Part shown: piece after piece, positions 60,795-64,000 of the stretch | Numbering within the stretch: the stretch's first letter is position 1 | Layout of the letters: every line of letters begins with the position of its first letter | Origin: Palsa-504 sp963834685 | GTDB taxonomy: Bacteria; Actinomycetota; Actinomycetes; Streptosporangiales; Streptosporangiaceae | Reading direction: 5' to 3' | DNA: 64,000 nucleotides | Assembly (NCBI GenBank): GCA_963834685.1 | Contig: CAWICW010000045.1 | Location: 1-64,000 of the forward strand | Notes under the pieces: model-generated | Told to the model about the DNA's origin: nothing | Seen by the model: only the letters and a program-made list of their open reading frames with translations | Databases searched by the model: none | Made by a program: the position numbers and the translations under genes

Positions 60795-61746
60795 GTGTGA
60801 CCGGGCAGCCGGGGCGAGAGCAGGGGTGTGGGGTGCCTGGCCAGCCGCGTGAGCGCAGCACCGAGGCGACGGCGATGGCAGTGTGACAGCGACGATCGCC
60901 CACATCGAGGATTCCGAACCTGAGCGTTAGGATGCCCCGGACCGCGTTGGCCGTGTCTCGCCGCTTGTCACGCCACTGTTCGTCTGCCGGGTGGGCTGCG
61001 GTCCCGTCGAGTTCCACGCATACCGCGAATCCCTCGTAGAGGTTGTCGAGGTACCGGCTGCCCGTCCCGTGCCTGATTCTCGCTTGCCTGCGCGCCACCG
61101 GCAGCCGATGCGGGCGCTCCACCCGGTGCACATAGCGGTACTCCAGCACCGACAAAGCACCGGCTTCAACGTCGCCCAGCGCGATCCCGATCTCCCGGCG
61201 CCAGCGCATCTTCTTGCGAGCAGCCATGGCCAGAGCGATCCGGTCTGCGGTGGTGCGCCGACGGCCGATGGCCCTGCATATCCACGCGTACGCGTCGTCG
61301 AAGCTAGATGCGACCTGTATAAGGTCTAGCACCGTGTCTTCAACCCGAGTGCATGGCGGGAGCATGGCGGGGTGTCGTGTCCGCAGGATCGCGTCTGACC
61401 TGCGAACGACGACACCTGGGATCCTTACCTGCGCCGGGTGCCGGGAAGCCGGGACCGTGATGCTGATGACCGGGCTGGGCTCGTCAATCAGGCCGTGGCG
61501 CTCGGCCGCCGTCTGGTGGCTCAAGACCGCACCAGGCCCAGCCCGGAGCAGAGCGGCCCATAGCACCGTCTCGCGAAGAGGCTCCCCGGAGAAGGTGGCG
61601 TACACGCCTCGCTGAAGCCGCTGCCAGCGACCACTACGTACGCGGTTGCGCATCGTGTCGGGAACGATGCCGACCAGCTGACTCTGGCGCCGGGCGATGG
61701 CGTCAGCCTGGGCGGGGTGGTCTTGTGAGGAGGGTTCGGTCGACAC
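60790..61746 (-). CDS. AbiEi-type HTH protein with C-terminal DUF559/Vsr-like nuclease domain
   Basis: 318 residues. The N-terminal part (ARRQSQLVGIVPDTMRNRVR, SGRWQRLQRGVYATFSGEPL) is an AbiEi-antitoxin-like winged helix, followed by WAALLRAGPGAVLSHQTAAE and HGLIDE. The C-terminal part (SRYLDNLYEGFAVCVELDGT, AAHPADEQWRDKRRD) resembles the PD-(D/E)XK fold of DUF559/very-short-patch-repair-like nucleases. Such fusions are abundant and mostly uncharacterised in actinomycetes. No AbiEii toxin gene is adjacent. The GTG at 61746 has CATTAT eight bases upstream. Confidence 0.85.
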   Translation of the reverse strand: MSTEPSSQDHPAQADAIARRQSQLVGIVPDTMRNRVRSGRWQRLQRGVYATFSGEPLRETVLWAALLRAGPGAVLSHQTAAERHGLIDEPSPVISITVPASRHPAQVRIPGVVVRRSDAILRTRHPAMLPPCTRVEDTVLDLIQVASSFDDAYAWICRAIGRRRTTADRIALAMAARKKMRWRREIGIALGDVEAGALSVLEYRYVHRVERPHRLPVARRQARIRHGTGSRYLDNLYEGFAVCVELDGTAAHPADEQWRDKRRDTANAVRGILTLRFGILDVGDRRCHTAIAVASVLRSRGWPGTPHPCSRPGCPVTP

Positions 61747-61798
61747 GGAAGCTCATAATGCTGACCTCAGGTGCCGTACTGGCGGGACAGTTCAAACC

Positions 61799-61839
61799 TG
61801 TGGATAACCTAAGCCAGCAGGCCTTCGCCTGTGGATAAC
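61799..61839. promoter_or_regulatory. Two perfect DnaA boxes upstream of rarA
   Basis: TGTGGATAA, the complement of the DnaA box TTATCCACA, occurs at 61799-61807 and 61830-61838, in the same orientation and 31 bp apart; the flanking bases match too (CCTGTGGATAAC in both). They lie between the AbiEi-type gene and rarA, 55 bases before the rarA start. DnaA could bind here to control rarA. Confidence 0.75.
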
Positions 61840-61881
61840 TAGTGCCGAGTTGGCCCGGCCGTGGTATAACCCGGGCGGAGA

Positions 61882-61887
61882 TAGGGT
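61882..61887 (+). promoter_or_regulatory. -10 box of rarA (leaderless start)
   Basis: TAGGGT six bases before the rarA ATG at 61894, with no Shine-Dalgarno sequence: a leaderless arrangement. The -35 is not clear; a DnaA box lies about 43 bases upstream. Confidence 0.5.
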
Positions 61888-61893
61888 CTGAAG

Positions 61894-63267
61894 ATGCCCG
61901 GATCAGACACAGGCCGGTCCGAGAGCCTGTTCGACGAGGCGGAGCAGACGGCCGCCCAGGCGGCCGCGCCGCTCGCCGTCCGGATGCGGCCGCGCACCCT
62001 GGACGAGGTGATCGGCCAACGGCACCTGACCGGCGCGGGCACGCCGTTCCGCAAGCTGATCGACAATGACGCGCCGATGTCGCTGCTGCTGTGGGGCCCG
62101 CCCGGCACCGGCAAGACCACCCTGGCCTACGTCGTCAGCCAGGTGACCAGGCGCCGCTTCGTGGAACTGTCGGCGGTCAGCGCCGGGGTCAAGGACGTGC
62201 GCGCGGCGGTCGACGCGGCCCGCCGCACGCTGGGCATGAGCGGCACCCAGACCGTGCTGTTCATCGACGAGGTGCACCGGTTCTCCAAGACCCAGCAGGA
62301 CGCGCTGCTCCCGGCGGTGGAGAACCGCTGGGTCTCGTTCATCGGCGCCACCACCGAGAACCCGTTTTTCTCGGTGGTTTCACCGCTGCTGTCCCGGTCG
62401 CTGCTGCTCACCTTGCAGCCGCTGTCCGACGACGACGTGCGCGAAGTGCTCAACCGCGCGATGGCCGAACCAGAGCCGCGCGGCCTGGGCGGCGCCGTCA
62501 CCCTCGACGAAGACGCCGCCGAGCACCTCGTGCGGCTGGCGGGCGGCGACGCGCGGCGCGCGCTCACCTACCTTGAGGCGGCCGCTCTGGGGCTGCCGAG
62601 AGGCGGAAGCATCAGCATCGAGACGCTGGAACGCGCGGTGGACCGGGCCGCGGTCCGCTACGACCGGGACGGCGACCAGCACTACGACGTGATCAGCGCG
62701 TTCATCAAGTCCATGCGGGGCAGCGACGCGGACGCGGCGCTGCACTACCTGGCCCGGATGATCGAGGCGGGGGAGGACCCGCGGTTCATCGCCCGGCGGC
62801 TCATCGTGCACGCCAGCGAGGACGTCGGCCTGGCCGACCCGACCGCGCTGCTGACCGCGGTCGCCGCGGCCCAGGCGGTCGAGTTCGTCGGGCTGCCCGA
62901 GGCCCGGATCAACCTGGCCCAGGCGGTCATCCACATCTCGCTGGCGCCCAAGTCCAACGCGGTGATCAAGGCCATCGGCGCGGCCGACGCCGACGTAAGA
63001 AACGGGCTAATAGGTGCCGTGCCCGCACACCTGCGCGACGCGCACTATCCTGGGGCGGGCAAGGTCGGCCACGGCGAGGGCTACCTGTACCCGCACGACT
63101 TCGACGACGGCATCGTCGCGCAGCGCTACGCTCCCGATTCGGTGGCGGACCGCATCTACTACGAGCCGTCGGGACATGGCCAGGAGGCCCGCGTCGCCGA
63201 ACGCGCCGGGCGGATCCGGGCCATCCTCCGCAAGCCGAGCAAGCCAAACCACAAGGAGCAGCCATGA
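61894..63267 (+). CDS. rarA: Replication-associated recombination protein A (RarA/MgsA-type AAA+ ATPase)
   Basis: 457 residues. Walker A GPPGTGKTT near 69-77, Walker B LFIDEVHRFSKTQQDALLPA, sensor GATTENPFFSVVSPLLSRS, and the C-terminal tetramerisation region (ALHYLARMIEAGEDPRFIAR, NAVIKAIGAADADV). RarA acts at stalled replication forks. It heads the operon rarA-DUF948-DUF6167, which in actinobacteria leads to alaS. Its stop overlaps a 7-codon mini-frame (ATGA). Confidence 0.96.
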   Translation: MPGSDTGRSESLFDEAEQTAAQAAAPLAVRMRPRTLDEVIGQRHLTGAGTPFRKLIDNDAPMSLLLWGPPGTGKTTLAYVVSQVTRRRFVELSAVSAGVKDVRAAVDAARRTLGMSGTQTVLFIDEVHRFSKTQQDALLPAVENRWVSFIGATTENPFFSVVSPLLSRSLLLTLQPLSDDDVREVLNRAMAEPEPRGLGGAVTLDEDAAEHLVRLAGGDARRALTYLEAAALGLPRGGSISIETLERAVDRAAVRYDRDGDQHYDVISAFIKSMRGSDADAALHYLARMIEAGEDPRFIARRLIVHASEDVGLADPTALLTAVAAAQAVEFVGLPEARINLAQAVIHISLAPKSNAVIKAIGAADADVRNGLIGAVPAHLRDAHYPGAGKVGHGEGYLYPHDFDDGIVAQRYAPDSVADRIYYEPSGHGQEARVAERAGRIRAILRKPSKPNHKEQP

Positions 63268-63287
63268 CGCGGACGGGACAGTCATGA
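63264..63287 (+). CDS. Seven-codon mini-frame linking rarA and the DUF948 gene
   Basis: ATG at 63264, with AAGGAG five bases upstream, opens MTRTGQS and stops with TGA at 63285-63287. Its start overlaps the rarA stop and its stop overlaps the DUF948 ATG (63284), each as ATGA. The good ribosome binding site belongs to this mini-frame, so ribosomes may reach the DUF948 start by termination-reinitiation. The peptide itself is probably not functional. Confidence 0.4.
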   Translation: MTRTGQS

Positions 63288-63745
63288 ACGCGGCCGAAGC
63301 GGCCGCGCTGATCGCCGCCGTCTTCTGGGCGCTGCTGGTCAGCGTGGGCGTCTTCGTCCTGTTCCGGCTGGGCCGGCTGCTGTCCGAGTCGAGCCGGCTG
63401 GTCGCCGAGCTGCGCGAGCGCAGTGACACGCTGCTGCAACGGGCGCAGGTGGCCGTGGACGGAGCCCAGGCCGCCGTGGACCGGGCGGGCCGGCAACTGG
63501 ACCGCACCGAGTCCGTGACCGCCAGCATGGACGAGCTCGACGCCGGAATGGCCGAGCTCGCCGGGCAGGTCACCGCGCTGGCAGGCCTGGGCCGCGCCGT
63601 CGCGAGCGGGCCGGCGGGCCGGGTCGGCGCCCTGGCCTACGGGGTACGCCACGCCGTCAGCCTGCGCCGGGGCGGGCCCAAGAACACGCTCCCCGGCCGC
63701 GTCGTGGAACGCGGTGAGCTCGCGCACGGCAGGGCCGCCAAGTGA
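63284..63745 (+). CDS. DUF948 family membrane-anchored protein
   Basis: 153 residues. One N-terminal transmembrane helix (ALIAAVFWALLVSVGVFVLF) followed by a coiled coil with heptad-like repeats (LVAELRERSDTLLQRAQVAV, DGAQAAVDRAGRQLDRTESV). This is the DUF948 layout that lies between rarA and alaS in actinobacteria; function unknown. The ATG at 63284 lacks its own ribosome binding site and is coupled to the mini-frame above. The stop overlaps the next start (GTGA). Confidence 0.88.
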   Translation: MNAAEAAALIAAVFWALLVSVGVFVLFRLGRLLSESSRLVAELRERSDTLLQRAQVAVDGAQAAVDRAGRQLDRTESVTASMDELDAGMAELAGQVTALAGLGRAVASGPAGRVGALAYGVRHAVSLRRGGPKNTLPGRVVERGELAHGRAAK

Positions 63746-64000
63746 TCCGCCGTGGCTTCTGGCTGGCCGCCGGGGCGGTGACCGGCATCTACGGCTACCG
63801 GCGTGTCTCCGCCGTCGGCCGCCGCCTGTCTGCCCGCCTTAACCCCGCAGAACCCGGCGCCGCGCTGACCCAGGGCGCCAGGCTGGCCCGGCAGGGACGG
63901 CGCGCCGCCGTCGGCGTGACCCGGGAGACATTCCGGTTCACCCGCGACGTGCGGGAAGGCATGGACCTGTATATGGCTCGGCATCAGGCACCTGCAGGCT
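63742..64000 (+). CDS. DUF6167-like small protein (partial, runs off the window)
   Basis: At least 86 residues visible from the GTG at 63742. The start MIRRGFWLAAGAVTGIYGYR looks like a short membrane segment, followed by basic residues and FTRDVREGMDLYMAR. This agrees with the DUF6167 protein that follows DUF948 before alaS in actinobacterial genomes. The stop codon lies beyond the window. No function is known. Confidence 0.75.
   Translation, partial: MIRRGFWLAAGAVTGIYGYRRVSAVGRRLSARLNPAEPGAALTQGARLARQGRRAAVGVTRETFRFTRDVREGMDLYMARHQAPAG

Noticed and set aside
61799..61839. DnaA boxes as a replication origin
   Set aside because: Only two boxes, no AT-rich unwinding region, and no dnaA, dnaN or gyrase genes nearby.

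Overview
The window is 64 kb of very GC-rich chromosome from an actinomycete (Actinomycetota). The evidence is the block of genes for phosphatidylinositol mannoside synthesis (pgsA, a PatA-like acyltransferase, pimA), a mycothiol-type maleylpyruvate isomerase-like protein, an F420/flavin-type PPOX protein, the gene order ruvCAB-yajC-secDF-apt-rel, and many GTG starts. Several genes show a -10 hexamer only 6-7 bases before the start codon, the usual sign of leaderless mRNAs in this phylum. I would not name a genus. I saw no tRNA, rRNA or CRISPR array.

Region 1 (1-8.7 kb) is accessory. It opens with the last 74 codons of a RecQ-type helicase. Two gene-poor, decayed stretches follow (227-1035, with a DUF3375/JetA-like fragment, and 1603-2228), separated by a Uma2 nuclease. 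Then come a Phd/RelE toxin-antitoxin pair, a NYN-domain nuclease, a tightly coupled three-gene signalling operon (response regulator fused to a thioredoxin-reductase-like flavoprotein, cNMP-type histidine kinase, UBP zinc finger), and two overlapping ECF sigma factor genes.

Region 2 (8.8-32.3 kb) is catabolic and accessory. It holds a TetR-governed operon (SDR, saccharopine-dehydrogenase-like reductase, acyl-CoA ligase) followed by an MFS exporter with a perfect palindromic operator; an AhpD-like protein divergent from a MocR regulator; L-asparaginase II; dtd; a GntR-governed operon for a gallate/protocatechuate-type meta-cleavage route (aldolase, oxalomesaconate tautomerase, extradiol dioxygenase-like protein); a bacterial serpin; and a membrane cluster with two UPF0104 (lysyl-PG-synthase-like) proteins, one carrying a degenerate kinase-like domain, plus DUF2252 and SHOCT proteins.

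Region 3 (32.6-64 kb) is conserved housekeeping in the usual actinobacterial order: tex, thrS, HIT (Ap4A phosphorylase-like), an EF-G-like GTPase on the opposite strand, pgsA-patA-pimA, a LemA-like protein, pdxS, pdxT, yebC, ruvC-ruvA-ruvB, yajC-secD-secF-apt, rel, DUF349 and cyclophilin (opposite strand), an MBL hydrolase, aspS, rarA, DUF948 and DUF6167. hisS is missing from its common place between the MBL hydrolase and aspS. A solitary AbiEi/DUF559-type gene with an 18-bp perfect inverted repeat at its end, and two perfect DnaA boxes, sit between aspS and rarA.

Short GC-rich dispersed repeats run through the window and have entered coding sequences. One encodes PAAAGGQ in two unrelated proteins. 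Another is a GGGGGACGACCCCC hairpin found at gene ends, and at 37029-37089 one repeat appears to be inserted inside the other.
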